This document shows positions 7,057 through 14,525 of a stretch of DNA of 14,918 nucleotides, piece by piece. A program made the position numbers and the translations under genes. This DNA is from Chitinophagaceae bacterium (GTDB taxonomy: Bacteria > Bacteroidota > Bacteroidia > Chitinophagales > Chitinophagaceae). The DNA lies in NCBI GenBank assembly GCA_026785745.1, contig JAJAZO010000041.1, positions 1-14,918 of the forward strand. The letters are read 5' to 3'. The notes under the pieces were generated by a model that was not told where the DNA came from, ran no database searches, and saw only the letters and a program-made list of their open reading frames with translations. Within the stretch, counting starts at the first letter, position 1. Every line of letters starts with the position of its first letter.

Positions 7057-8025
7057 TTATACTTCCTCCTCGTTTAACTGTAGTAATAATTTTTTGCCCA
7101 GCCTGATGGGATAAATAATAAAATACCAGACAACAAATAATACCGATAAAACAAAAATGAGAGTGGTAAGAATGGAAATATCGTTGTACAACCTGGTAAT
7201 AAATCCTTCAAAAAAAGCAGCTAATGCAAACACCGGCAATAAACCAATCATTATTTTCACTCCATCTTTTGCCCCTTGCTTAAATGCATCAATCCTCCTG
7301 GCGGTTCCGGGAAATAAAAAACTTTTTCCCAATACCAATCCTGCAGCACTTGCCAGTATGATACCTGTTATTTCCAATGTGCCATGCACAAACACAACCA
7401 ACCAAAAATCAACCCCAAAACCTCTTGCTGTAAAAAACTGGTCGAAAGTACCAAGCATCACTGCATTTTGTATGGACAAATAAAGACTTGGTATGCCACA
7501 AAAAATACCAGAAACAAATAGGAGAAACGAAACCCTGATATTATGTATCATCAGGCTGATCCAGCTTAAAAAGGCGTTACCATGTTCATACACACCAAAT
7601 GGATTTCCTTTGGCAATATTTTCCTGGGTATCATCAACATACCCATCCCCAAAAATACTTCTGGCAACACCTTCATCTTTTGCCGAAGTAAAAAAACCGA
7701 TAATAAAAAAGATAAGAAAGAATATAAAAGCAAATAAAACAACCTTGTGATGTTTTCTTATAGTAAGTGGCAGGTCATACTTCCAAAAGGTTATCAGCCG
7801 GTTCGACTCTTCTTTTCTGTTCTTATAAATATCAAGGTAAATTTTTGAGGCTTCTGAATTGATAAAACCGGTAACCTTTCCTGAAGGATAAAAAGTTTTG
7901 GCATATGCCAGGTCATCTACCAACTGCGTAAAATCCGCCGCCATTTCATCCGGATCATCTGACGGCTGCTGCTGGTTCTTTAGCCAGCGGTCTTTATTTT
8001 TTTTAATGAAAAGGGCTTCTCTCAA
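7057..8025 (-). CDS. Stage II sporulation protein M-like (SpoIIM/DUF95) membrane protein
   Basis: The 322-residue protein has a cytoplasmic N-terminal region (1-90) and about five to six membrane helices (roughly 94-113, 152-174, 176-195, 207-233, 256-273, 285-305). The HGTLEITGIILASAAGL stretch (214-230) is the family signature. In Bacillus, SpoIIM works in engulfment with the SpoIID/SpoIIP peptidoglycan hydrolases. Here no sporulation genes are present and the protein is part of the MoxR cluster, so a sporulation role is not implied. The start is a TTG (8025); no in-frame ATG or GTG lies between it and the upstream stop near 8094, apart from a less fitting GTT/CTG context. MREALFIKKNKDRW fits the usual N-terminus of this family. 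It is the first gene of the leftward operon. Confidence 0.88.
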   Translation of the reverse strand: MREALFIKKNKDRWLKNQQQPSDDPDEMAADFTQLVDDLAYAKTFYPSGKVTGFINSEASKIYLDIYKNRKEESNRLITFWKYDLPLTIRKHHKVVLFAFIFFLIFFIIGFFTSAKDEGVARSIFGDGYVDDTQENIAKGNPFGVYEHGNAFLSWISLMIHNIRVSFLLFVSGIFCGIPSLYLSIQNAVMLGTFDQFFTARGFGVDFWLVVFVHGTLEITGIILASAAGLVLGKSFLFPGTARRIDAFKQGAKDGVKIMIGLLPVFALAAFFEGFITRLYNDISILTTLIFVLSVLFVVWYFIIYPIRLGKKLLLQLNEEEV

Positions 8026-8089
8026 GATTGTTTCTTTGGGTTGTAAAATACTTCTTTTTGCAACAGGGGAAAGCAGCGATGCGAAAATT

Positions 8090-8112
8090 AATTAGGTAAA
8101 AAAATCCTAATT
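8090..8112. promoter_or_regulatory. Dyad in the divergent spoIIM / RDD spacer
   Basis: The 113-base spacer between the two divergent starts must hold the promoters of both transcription units. It contains an exact 7-bp inverted repeat, AATTAGG (8090-8096) and CCTAATT (8106-8112), around an A-rich 9-base centre. The dyad lies about 25-50 bases upstream of the RDD start and could be an operator or a 5' UTR hairpin. I could not place convincing -33/-7 promoter pairs. Low confidence in function; the dyad itself is plain in the sequence. Confidence 0.35.
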
Positions 8113-8138
8113 TGAACCCTTAAACAAGATTCCGGCCA

Positions 8139-8954
8139 ATGGCGGTAATAAAAGTCCCTACTAATTTTAATATTGACGTAGAATTTGAGATCCCTGAGTT
8201 TTACCGGCGATTGATTTCCCTCCTTATTGATGTGGTGATTGAATACTTCTATCTGCGGATAGCCGGAGAAATCTATAGCACCATTCAACGCAACAGCGGT
8301 TGGGATACTGACACCCGGTATAATCTGCAGGCGGTTGGCCTTTTACTCCTTTTACCCGTTTTGCTTTATCATATAATAATGGAGATAACCATGAACGGCC
8401 AGAGCATTGGCAAAAAACTCATGGGCATACGAGTGGTAAATGAAATTGGTGGGCGGCCAAGCATCAGCCAGTTTCTTATTCGCTGGCTGCTCCGGGTTTC
8501 AGACCTGTGGATTGCCCTCCTTCTTTTTATGATTATCAGTAATCCAGGTTTTGGTCGTGATATGGAAACTACTTTTATTATTTTGGCTGGACTTGGTTTC
8601 CTGATTACTGATATTGTACTGGTGGTTTCTTCTAAAAAAGGACAACGCATTGGCGATATATTGGCCAAAACAATTCTTATCCGCATCAATACCAGAAGTA
8701 ATATTGAGGACACGGTGTTTATTGATGTGGCAGACAGCTATGTTCCTTCCTTTCCCCAAATAATGCAGTTGAGCGATAAAGACATTAATGCCATTAAAAG
8801 TATTTTGGAAACAGCCATGAAAAAAGGAGATTTTGCTATGGCGGAGGCTGCTTGTCACAAAATAAAAACACACCTGAAGATTGAATCCAACATGCCGCCG
8901 TTTGATTTTTTAGATGTGCTGCTGAAAGATTATAATTATTTATCCACCAAATAA
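8139..8954 (+). CDS. RDD family integral membrane protein
   Basis: The 271-residue protein begins MAVIKVPTNFNIDVEFEIPEFYRRLISLLID, in which the Arg pair (23-24) and Asp31 form the first RDD signature. The second family stretch, NGQSIGKKLMGIRVV (86-100), and the closing KKGQRIGDILAKTILI (166-181) are both present. About four membrane helices lie at roughly 25-45, 64-82, 123-135 and 144-164. After residue 190 comes a soluble tail of about 80 residues, mostly helical and without an identified domain. RDD proteins are small membrane proteins of mixed or unknown function; some have been linked to transport. Divergent linkage to the SpoIIM/DUF4129/DUF4350/MoxR/DUF58 operon is common in the phylum, so a shared role is likely. 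A hairpin begins right after its stop. Confidence 0.9.
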   Translation: MAVIKVPTNFNIDVEFEIPEFYRRLISLLIDVVIEYFYLRIAGEIYSTIQRNSGWDTDTRYNLQAVGLLLLLPVLLYHIIMEITMNGQSIGKKLMGIRVVNEIGGRPSISQFLIRWLLRVSDLWIALLLFMIISNPGFGRDMETTFIILAGLGFLITDIVLVVSSKKGQRIGDILAKTILIRINTRSNIEDTVFIDVADSYVPSFPQIMQLSDKDINAIKSILETAMKKGDFAMAEAACHKIKTHLKIESNMPPFDFLDVLLKDYNYLSTK

Positions 8955-8976
8955 AAGTCCCGCACAATGGCGGGAC
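8949..8976 (-). terminator. Terminator between convergent genes
   Basis: GTCCCGC (8957-8963) and GCGGGAC (8970-8976) form a perfect 7-bp GC-rich stem with a 6-base loop. On the minus strand the stem is followed by TTTTATTT (8956-8949), the form of an intrinsic terminator for the leftward transcript from 9031-9480 or proS. On the plus strand there is no T run, so it would only weakly end the RDD transcript. It overlaps the RDD stop codon region. Confidence 0.7.
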
Positions 8977-9030
8977 GAGTTAGTTAATTGTAACTTTTGT
9001 AGAATTTATTAAAAAATGTTTGTGACCCGG

Positions 9031-9480
9031 TTACATAGCCCCCATGATTCCAATAAGCATCAATAAAAGAAAAAGAATCATCAAAATAGCCCAAAAGGCA
9101 AAGAAATTTCTTGCATTGGCAAAACCACCATTCAACAATTCCATATTATTGGTTTTAAGGCCGCTGTTTATTTTATTTCCTGCATTTAAAGCAAACATAC
9201 CGCTCAAGCCGTAAAGCAGTCCAATCACAACATACATTACCAATCCCATGTTTCCAAGGGAGCCAGCACTGATGCCACTTCTTCCGGAGCTATAGCTGTC
9301 AAACCCGCTGAAGCTCCCTGCCTTTTGCTGAAAAATGATTCCGCCAATAATACAAAGAACAGCAATTATGATACTAACGACACCAAGCACTTTTGCCCAT
9401 GAAGCAACGCTTCTTAATGTATAGCTGTTTTGCGCATCAAGATTGAGAGAAAAAAGGGAAGAGTTTTGATTTTGTTCCAT
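9031..9480 (-). CDS. Small membrane protein, DUF5362-like
   Basis: The frame stays open upstream to 9549, but that extension translates the hairpin next to proS and starts from TTG. The ATG at 9480 (MEQNQNSSLFSLNLDAQNSY) is the natural start, giving 149 residues. Membrane helices lie at about 29-50, 80-97 and 126-147, with a Gly/Ser-rich loop (about 52-75) and the sequence NAGNKINSGLKTNN between the second and third. The product resembles the DUF5362 family as I remember it, which has no known function; this assignment is tentative. Transcription would be leftward, either by read-through from proS or from the promoter-like sequence at 9501-9531, and would stop at the hairpin near 8957-8976. 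Confidence 0.75.
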   Translation of the reverse strand: MEQNQNSSLFSLNLDAQNSYTLRSVASWAKVLGVVSIIIAVLCIIGGIIFQQKAGSFSGFDSYSSGRSGISAGSLGNMGLVMYVVIGLLYGLSGMFALNAGNKINSGLKTNNMELLNGGFANARNFFAFWAILMILFLLLMLIGIMGAM

Positions 9481-9500
9481 AACAGTAGTTTTAGTTGGTA

Positions 9501-9531
9501 TAAATTTAATGACTTTGTACAGGGTTGCCAA
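9501..9531 (-). promoter_or_regulatory. Candidate promoter of the small membrane protein gene
   Basis: On the minus strand, TTG at 9531-9529 lies 20 bases before TAAATTTA (9508-9501). This fits the Bacteroidota pattern TTG-N17-23-TAnnTTTG with one mismatch. Transcription would start about 15 bases before the ATG at 9480. The -33 element is inside one arm of the inverted repeat at 9521-9553, so the repeat could influence promoter access. Confidence 0.35.
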
Positions 9532-9553
9532 CTTTTTTAATGTTGGCAACCCT
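9521..9553. repeat. Perfect 12-bp inverted repeat downstream of proS
   Basis: AGGGTTGCCAAC (9521-9532) and GTTGGCAACCCT (9542-9553) are exact inverse complements around a 9-base loop containing six T. The stem is long and stable. Neither strand has a T run right after the stem, so it is not a canonical intrinsic terminator. It sits just 3' of proS, beside a separate 10-bp palindrome, TAACCGGTTA (9558-9567), that covers the proS stop codon. It could be an mRNA 3'-end stabiliser, a binding site, or a dispersed palindrome. Confidence 0.6.
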
Positions 9554-9564
9554 ATGGTAACCGG

Positions 9565-11040
9565 TTAATAAGCCCTTGCAAATAACACCCTTTGTGCAGA
9601 TGGCTTACCCGTCAAAACACACTTCCCATCTTCCTGCACATTATTAAGTGGTATGCAACGGATAGTCGCTTTTGTTTTTTCTTTGATTGTTTCCTCTGTT
9701 TCAGGAGTACCGTCCCAATGTGCTGCAATAAAACCGCCCTTTTCATCCAGCAGTTTTTCAAACTCATCCCAGCTATCAGCAGGTGTTATGTGTTCGTCCC
9801 GGAATGTTTTTGCTTTGTTGAACATATTCCGCTGAATCTCCAGCAATAATCCGTCAACATATTGTGCAATGCCATCCAGACCCACAATCATTTTTTCTTT
9901 TGTATCCCGGCGGGCCACTTCCACTACATTTTTCTCCAAATCTCTTGCTCCGAGTGCCAACCGAACCGGTACCCCTTTCATTTCATATTCTGCAAACTTC
10001 CAGCCCGGCCTGTTATTATCATTGTCATCGTACTTTACCCTTATACCAAGATTTTTCAGGTTCGCCATTATCTCTTTTGCCTTTTCATCAATCACTGGTT
10101 TTTGTTCATCACCTTTGTAAATGGGAACGATAACCACCTGCAACGGAGCAATCTTTGGTGGCAATATTAATCCCTGGTCATCACTGTGTGCCATTACCAA
10201 TGCACCTACCAATCTTGTACTTACTCCCCAACTGGTAGCCCACACATGTTCTAATTGGTTTTCTTTATTGGAAAACTTTACATCGAATGCTTTAGCAAAA
10301 TTCTGCCCCAGGAAATGTGATGTTCCTGCCTGCAATGCTTTTCCATCCTGCATCAGTGCTTCAATGCAATATGTATCTACTGCTCCTGCAAACCTTTCAT
10401 TAGCTGTCTTCACCCCACGAACCACCGGCACCGCCATAAACTCTTCTGCAAAAGTGGCATACACTTCCAGCATCTTTTCTGTTTCTTCTATTGCCTCCTG
10501 AGCGGTAGCATGGGCCGTATGCCCTTCCTGCCATAGAAATTCAGTAGTCCTTAAAAACAGTCTTGTCCTCATTTCCCAACGCACCACATTGGCCCATTGA
10601 TTTATCAGTAATGGTAAATCACGGTAAGATTTTATCCAGTCCCTGTATGTATTCCAAATAATAGTTTCGCTGGTTGGCCGGATAATCAGATCTTCCTCCA
10701 GTTTTGCATCGGGGTCAACAAATACACCGCCGCCATTGGGATCATTTTTTAACCGGTAATGTGTTACCACTGCACATTCTTTGGCAAAGCCTTCCACATG
10801 TGCTGCTTCTTTGCTTAAAAAACTTTTGGGAATGAACAACGGAAAGTAAGCATTTACATGCCCGGTATCTTTGAACATTTTGTCTAATGCATCCCTCATA
10901 TTCTCCCACAGGGCAAACCCGTACGGCTTAATGACCATGCAGCCTTTTACGGCTGAATAATCTGCCAATTCTCCTTTTATTACCAGGTCGTTGTACCATT
11001 TCGAATAATCGGTTGCTCTTGCTGTAATCTCCTTGCTCAT
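9565..11040 (-). CDS. proS: Prolyl-tRNA synthetase, archaeal/eukaryotic type
   Basis: ProS joins proline to tRNA-Pro. The 491-residue length and the absence of an editing insert between motifs 2 and 3 indicate the archaeal/eukaryotic-like type. The substrate loop RPTSET is at 121-126 and motif 2 runs from [18 protein letters not shown] (154-171) into EGHTAH (172-177). Motif 3 is [12 protein letters not shown] with Arg276, and the anticodon-binding domain spans about 299-400. The C-terminal domain ends in the typical VLFARAY with terminal Tyr. In that domain only Cys462 and Cys474 are seen where the zinc form has four cysteines, and AAHWDG stands where the first would be expected, so zinc binding is doubtful. 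The start is ATG 11040. It appears to have its own transcript and is followed by the hairpin at 9521-9553. Confidence 0.96.
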   Translation of the reverse strand: MSKEITARATDYSKWYNDLVIKGELADYSAVKGCMVIKPYGFALWENMRDALDKMFKDTGHVNAYFPLFIPKSFLSKEAAHVEGFAKECAVVTHYRLKNDPNGGGVFVDPDAKLEEDLIIRPTSETIIWNTYRDWIKSYRDLPLLINQWANVVRWEMRTRLFLRTTEFLWQEGHTAHATAQEAIEETEKMLEVYATFAEEFMAVPVVRGVKTANERFAGAVDTYCIEALMQDGKALQAGTSHFLGQNFAKAFDVKFSNKENQLEHVWATSWGVSTRLVGALVMAHSDDQGLILPPKIAPLQVVIVPIYKGDEQKPVIDEKAKEIMANLKNLGIRVKYDDNDNNRPGWKFAEYEMKGVPVRLALGARDLEKNVVEVARRDTKEKMIVGLDGIAQYVDGLLLEIQRNMFNKAKTFRDEHITPADSWDEFEKLLDEKGGFIAAHWDGTPETEETIKEKTKATIRCIPLNNVQEDGKCVLTGKPSAQRVLFARAY

Positions 11041-11062
11041 GTTTCTGGTTATTGGTTGCTTG

Positions 11063-11590
11063 TTACTGGTTGCTTAAAGGACTTAGATTCGTTACAGAAA
11101 ACAACAAGTCATTTTTGCCAATCAGTATTGTCAACTCCTTTTATAAATAGATTTAATTTTCCCCTGCTATTTCTAACCTGGCGTGAAGATAATTATAGAG
11201 AACTTCATCTTGTAAAGATTTCGTTTTATACAGATTTTCCATGTGGTCGGTAGTTTCATCATTAGAGCCGAGTGCATACACCAAAAATTTAATAAACTCC
11301 GCTTTATACCTTTTCCTTCCATAACCTTCCACAATATTGCTTTTTACTGATTTGGACGACCGTCCTAATTTGTGAGCCTTCTTCATACATTTCAAACTTA
11401 GGCAGTTTAGAAAGGGTCATGTCGTGAATTTCAACAACCAGCTCATCTGCCAACTTCCATATGTCCAGATTTTTATAGCTTATCATCTCACCACTTAAGG
11501 CTTGCAGATTAATAAATGATTCTATCAACATCAACAACCAAGACCAGAGACCACCATTCCAACGACTCCTGGTCTCTGAGAAACCAGTAA
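11063..11590. repeat. Imperfect inverted repeats bracketing the second four-helix-bundle gene
   Basis: TTACTGGTTGCT at 11063-11074 is matched in inverse orientation by AGAAACCAGTAA at 11579-11590 (11 of 12). Around each arm the sequence stays rich in the words ggttactggttgctt or their complement (11043-11075, 11581-11612). A separate hairpin, CAGAGACCA (11545-11553) with TGGTCTCTG (11570-11578), lies next to the right arm. The layout parallels that around the intact four-helix-bundle gene at 3459-3851, although the repeat words differ. Confidence 0.4.
11153..11486 (-). pseudogene. Four-helix-bundle protein, frameshifted (second copy)
   Basis: Two overlapping frames add up to one protein of the TIGR02436 family. 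The first runs from the ATG at 11486 ([20 protein letters not shown]) to [10 protein letters not shown]. The second continues with [20 protein letters not shown] through to LHARLEIAGEN and the TAA at 11153-11155. The join is at minus-strand AGGACGG (11366-11360): dropping one A (about 11363) gives QIR-RSSKS, the usual family sequence. So there is a single-base insertion, a sequencing error, or less likely a programmed shift. The restored protein is about 111 residues, and its C-terminus seems around 10 residues short of typical members. Outside the shift the sequence is well conserved, so the event looks recent. It differs clearly from the copy at 3459-3851, so the two are not a recent duplication. 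Confidence 0.8.
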
Positions 11591-11670
11591 TCAGAACCCA
11601 GCAACGAGTAACCTTTAAAATTAATTTAACAGGCCTCCGTGCAATATTTCACCAAATGGCTGAATCTTTG

Positions 11671-11703
11671 TTGTATAAAAGGCAAACGATTGTGTTACGT
11701 TTA
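11671..11703 (+). promoter_or_regulatory. Candidate promoter of the lipoprotein gene
   Basis: TTG (11671-11673) is followed after 22 bases by TACGTTTA (11696-11703), matching TTG-N17-23-TAnnTTTG with one mismatch. Transcription would start near 11710, leaving a leader of about 45 bases before the ATG at 11755. The rest of the 11613-11754 spacer is AT-rich, with no other clear signal. Confidence 0.35.
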
Positions 11704-11754
11704 AAGTCGCACAAAAGTAGTAACTTCATTTTTAACTTAAATAAACCATTTGCC

Positions 11755-12477
11755 ATGAACTCAAAAATTTTACTTCTGGCAGTAACTGTAGCCGTTTTAA
11801 GCAGTTGTACCACTTCGTACAAAACCGGTCAAACACCCGATGATGTTTATTATTCTCCGACCCGTCCGCAGGGCGAAGAATATGTACAAAGAGATAAAAA
11901 AGATGATGACCGCAGATACCGTGATACTGAGGATGATTATTATGAGGATCAATACCTGCGGATGAAAGTAAGAAATCGCTACCGCTGGTCTGATATTGAC
12001 GATCCTTACAATAGCCGGTATAACTACAGCATTTATAATTATGGTGGCTTCAACAATCCGTGGACACCGGCCACCTACTGGAACAATAATTACAATCCCT
12101 ATTACCACGGTACTGTGATTATTAGTTCGCAAACTCCAACAAGATATTCCGGGCCAAGAACATTTAATCTTAACTCTTATAATAACACCGCATTAACCAA
12201 CGGAAGTTATACCAATCCAAAAGCCACAGGGCCAGGTAGTGGGTCTTCCAATACTAACAATACCTACAATGCTCCAAGGAGCAGTAGTTCCAATAACGGC
12301 AGTAATTCGGGTAATATTCTGAGGAATATATTCAACAGTAATAGTAGCAACAATAACTCATCGGGCAGTAGTGGCTCTACTAATAATTCTTCTACCAGTA
12401 CCCCCAGTACCCCGGGCAGCTCCAGTTCATCATCATCTGGAAGCAGTGGCAGCAGTGCTCCTGTAAGAAGATTTTAA
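11755..12477 (+). CDS. Ser/Asn/Gly-rich lipoprotein of unknown function
   Basis: The frame is open from 11656, but the ATG at 11755 starts a clean lipoprotein signal, MNSKILLLAVTVAVLSSC, with the lipobox LSSC and Cys18 as the lipidated residue. The mature protein begins with a Thr/Ser linker, then has a highly charged segment (KKDDDRRYRDTEDDYYED) and a Tyr/Asn-rich region with repeated aromatic motifs (YNSRYNYSIYNYGGFNNPW, YWNNNYNPYYHG). The last 75 or so residues are almost entirely Ser, Asn, Gly and Thr, before the basic end APVRRF. No enzymatic domain is visible. The composition suggests an extended, disordered surface or periplasmic protein; I do not recognise a named family. A strong terminator follows directly, so it is monocistronic. 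Confidence 0.85.
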   Translation: MNSKILLLAVTVAVLSSCTTSYKTGQTPDDVYYSPTRPQGEEYVQRDKKDDDRRYRDTEDDYYEDQYLRMKVRNRYRWSDIDDPYNSRYNYSIYNYGGFNNPWTPATYWNNNYNPYYHGTVIISSQTPTRYSGPRTFNLNSYNNTALTNGSYTNPKATGPGSGSSNTNNTYNAPRSSSSNNGSNSGNILRNIFNSNSSNNNSSGSSGSTNNSSTSTPSTPGSSSSSSSGSSGSSAPVRRF

Positions 12478-12485
12478 ATGACTTC

Positions 12486-12524
12486 AAATAGCCTTTCCCC
12501 CCGGAAAGGCTATTTATTTATTTT
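12486..12524 (+). terminator. Intrinsic terminator after the lipoprotein gene
   Basis: AAATAGCCTTTCC (12486-12498) and GGAAAGGCTATTT (12503-12515) form a perfect 13-bp stem around a CCCC loop, followed by ATTTATTTT. It begins 9 bases after the TAA of the lipoprotein gene. The A-rich left side would also permit some termination in the opposite direction. Confidence 0.88.
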
Positions 12525-12578
12525 AAACAGCGTTCAAGTTTCTGAACATATTATTCATTGCCTTTAATTCATAACACC

Positions 12579-14132
12579 ATGAGAAAGATATTTTTCATAT
12601 TTACCTGTATTGTATCATCCTCTCCCCTGTTTGCCCAGGAACCGGCTGATGCACTCCGCTATTCCTGGATCACTTCCAGCGGTACTGCCCGGCAACAAGC
12701 TGTCGGTGGCGCAATGACATCACTAGGTGGAGATATTTCGGCGGCTTATGTAAACCCGGCGGGGCTTGGTTTTTATAAAACCGGCGACTTTGTGCTGACA
12801 CCAGGTTACAATTTCCTCAACAATAATTCCACTTACTATGGCCGTAGCGAAAAGGATAAGAAAAATGGTTTTTCCTTCGGCACATCTGGTGTGGTACTCG
12901 GCACCGGAACAGAAAAAAACAGAAAAGGAAAGTCATCGGGTATGGCCGTTGCTCTTGCTATAAACCGAACAGCCAATTTTGGCAGCAACATATTGTACCG
13001 TGGTGCCAACAACCAAAGTTCTTACTCGCAAAAATTTCTCGAAGAAATAAAAAAAAATAATGAAAGGGATCCGAACAATGTAGCCAGCAACTATCCTTTT
13101 GGCACCAGCCTCGCCTTTAATGCCTATTGGATAGATACCGTTGCCGGTGGTACATCAGGCAATTTCCAGTTTCAAACAAGGGCTCCAATATCCACTGGCT
13201 TATTACAGGAGAATACTGTTACTAACAGAGGCGGCATTACTGAATTGGCTTTAGCGTTTGCCGGTAACAATAAAGACAAATTTTATTTTGGAGGAACAAT
13301 TGGTGTACCATTTCTCCATTATGAAAAGCAAGCTACTTTTACTGAAGCAGATGCCACTTCCAATGCTAACAACAAATTTGATTTTGCTTCTATTACCGAA
13401 AACCTGACAACCAGTGGTGCCGGTGTGAATTTGAAAATGGGATTTATTTTCAAACCAGTGGAATATGTTCGTCTTGGTTTGGCCTTTCACACACCTACAT
13501 TTTATATGATGACGGACAGGTACAACGCATCAGTAACTGCCAACACAGAAAGCTATAAAGGAATGCTTACACAAGAGTCTGGTTTATTTACCAACGGTAC
13601 TGATGCGGAATTCAACTATCGCATGTTTACCCCTTACCGCATTATGGCGAGTGCCTCTTATGTGCTGCGGGAAATTGAAGATGTAAGGAAACAAAAAGGG
13701 TTTTTAACTGCCGATATTGAATATGTAAATTATGCAGGCTCTTCTTTTTCTACCGACCCAGAAGGTGACGAAAGCCAGTCTACAAAAAATTACCTGAAAT
13801 CATTGAACAGTGCAATTGATAAAGCTTATAAAGGAGCATTGAATTTTAAAGCCGGTGGCGAATTGAAATTTACCACCATCATGGCGAGACTTGGAGCAGC
13901 TTATTATGGCAATCCGTATAAAGATTTGGGACATGCTGAAAAAGGAAGCCGTTTCTCTGTAAGCGGTGGATTAGGATACAGGAATAAAGGCATGTTCATT
14001 GACCTTACCTATGTACACACTATGGGCAAGGATGTTCATTTTGCCTATCGTTTACAAAACTCAGCTTTTGCTGGTGCCGCTATAAAACAAACAGGCGGTA
14101 ATGCATTAGTGACAGTTGGTTTTAAAATTTAG
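12579..14132 (+). CDS. OmpP1/FadL/TodX family outer membrane transport protein
   Basis: The ATG at 12579 is taken as the start; an in-frame TTG at 12558 adds seven residues before the signal and is unlikely. The signal peptide MRKIFFIFTCIVSSSPLFAQ is followed by EPADALRYSW. The mature N-terminus carries the FadL-family motif VNPAGLGFY (NPAGL at 59-63), preceded by RQQAVGGAMTSLGGDISAAY. The 517-residue protein continues as alternating strands with large polar loops and closes with GNALVTVGFKI, a plausible terminal beta strand. FadL-type barrels carry hydrophobic compounds across the outer membrane; the substrate here cannot be predicted. The gene has its own terminator at 14161-14185 and is separated from the lipoprotein gene by another, so it is probably transcribed alone from the 12525-12578 spacer, where no clear promoter was found. 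Confidence 0.9.
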   Translation: MRKIFFIFTCIVSSSPLFAQEPADALRYSWITSSGTARQQAVGGAMTSLGGDISAAYVNPAGLGFYKTGDFVLTPGYNFLNNNSTYYGRSEKDKKNGFSFGTSGVVLGTGTEKNRKGKSSGMAVALAINRTANFGSNILYRGANNQSSYSQKFLEEIKKNNERDPNNVASNYPFGTSLAFNAYWIDTVAGGTSGNFQFQTRAPISTGLLQENTVTNRGGITELALAFAGNNKDKFYFGGTIGVPFLHYEKQATFTEADATSNANNKFDFASITENLTTSGAGVNLKMGFIFKPVEYVRLGLAFHTPTFYMMTDRYNASVTANTESYKGMLTQESGLFTNGTDAEFNYRMFTPYRIMASASYVLREIEDVRKQKGFLTADIEYVNYAGSSFSTDPEGDESQSTKNYLKSLNSAIDKAYKGALNFKAGGELKFTTIMARLGAAYYGNPYKDLGHAEKGSRFSVSGGLGYRNKGMFIDLTYVHTMGKDVHFAYRLQNSAFAGAAIKQTGGNALVTVGFKI

Positions 14133-14160
14133 TAGTAATCAAAGCTAATTACTCATTAGA

Positions 14161-14185
14161 GACATCAGCAATGATGTCATTTTTT
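14161..14185 (+). terminator. Intrinsic terminator after the OmpP1/FadL-type gene
   Basis: GACATCA (14161-14167) and TGATGTC (14172-14178) pair perfectly around a GCAA tetraloop (GNRA type). After one A comes a run of six T (14180-14185). It lies 28 bases after the stop codon of the barrel gene. Confidence 0.8.
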
Positions 14186-14486
14186 ATACACTCAAAGAGA
14201 AAAATAAGTCTCCGAAGTTTGAAGACATGACCAGCAATATCCAGGTATCAAAAAAATAAACTATTCCTAAATTCAACACAACGGCGTAGTGAATCATAAA
14301 AAAATCATACAATAAGAAAAATAAAATCGTTGCGGATTCATTCTTTTATAGTGCTGAGTGTAATTAATTCAGGCAACATTTTTAGGGTAAATTGTAAAGC
14401 CCTGCATGAGCAAACATTTGGTAAAACAATCATGTTGTAGTGACTTTTGGTAGCTGTTATTAAATACTACAACCAGTGGAAAGCAA
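14186..14486. other. Gene-free AT-rich spacer
   Basis: I see no convincing coding region, RNA gene or ordered repeat in these 301 bases. All frames are broken by frequent stops, and no family motif was recognised in short peptides on either strand. It separates the terminator of the barrel gene from the minus-strand terminator and tRNA-like fragment to the right. Confidence 0.5.
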
Positions 14487-14524
14487 TAAAAAAGCCCAAA
14501 TCTCTGATTAACAAGACTTAGGCT
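14487..14524 (-). terminator. Intrinsic terminator after the tRNA-like fragment
   Basis: AGCCCAAATCT (14493-14503) and AGACTTAGGCT (14514-14524) form an 11-bp stem, nine matches plus two G-T pairs, with a 10-base loop. On the minus strand it runs into a T tract (complement of 14488-14493). Its position directly 3' of the tRNA-like acceptor end suggests it was once the terminator of a tRNA gene. Confidence 0.75.
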
Positions 14525-14525
14525 T

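Noticed and set aside
7057..8025. Sporulation function from the SpoIIM-like protein
   Set aside because: No other sporulation genes are present, and the family is widespread in non-sporulating bacteria beside MoxR clusters.
8088..8288. Minus-strand frame overlapping the RDD start
   Set aside because: It is a shadow of the RDD gene with no family features, and it overlaps the divergent promoter spacer.
9481..9549. N-terminal extension of the small membrane protein up to 9549
   Set aside because: It starts from TTG, translates the perfect hairpin beside proS, and leaves a natural ATG with a good N-terminus at 9480.
11656..11754. N-terminal extension of the lipoprotein from the ATG at 11656
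   Set aside because: It would bury the lipoprotein signal sequence 33 residues inside the protein, and it overlaps the candidate promoter. The ATG at 11755 starts the signal directly.
11797..12132. Minus-strand frame rich in Ile/Val opposite the lipoprotein gene
   Set aside because: Its composition is the mirror of Asn/Tyr/Asp-rich codons in the lipoprotein gene; there is no start context or family match.
12301..12470. Tandem repeat array in the Ser/Asn/Gly-rich end of the lipoprotein
   Set aside because: The codons are of low complexity but no fixed repeat period could be seen; it is biased composition rather than an array.
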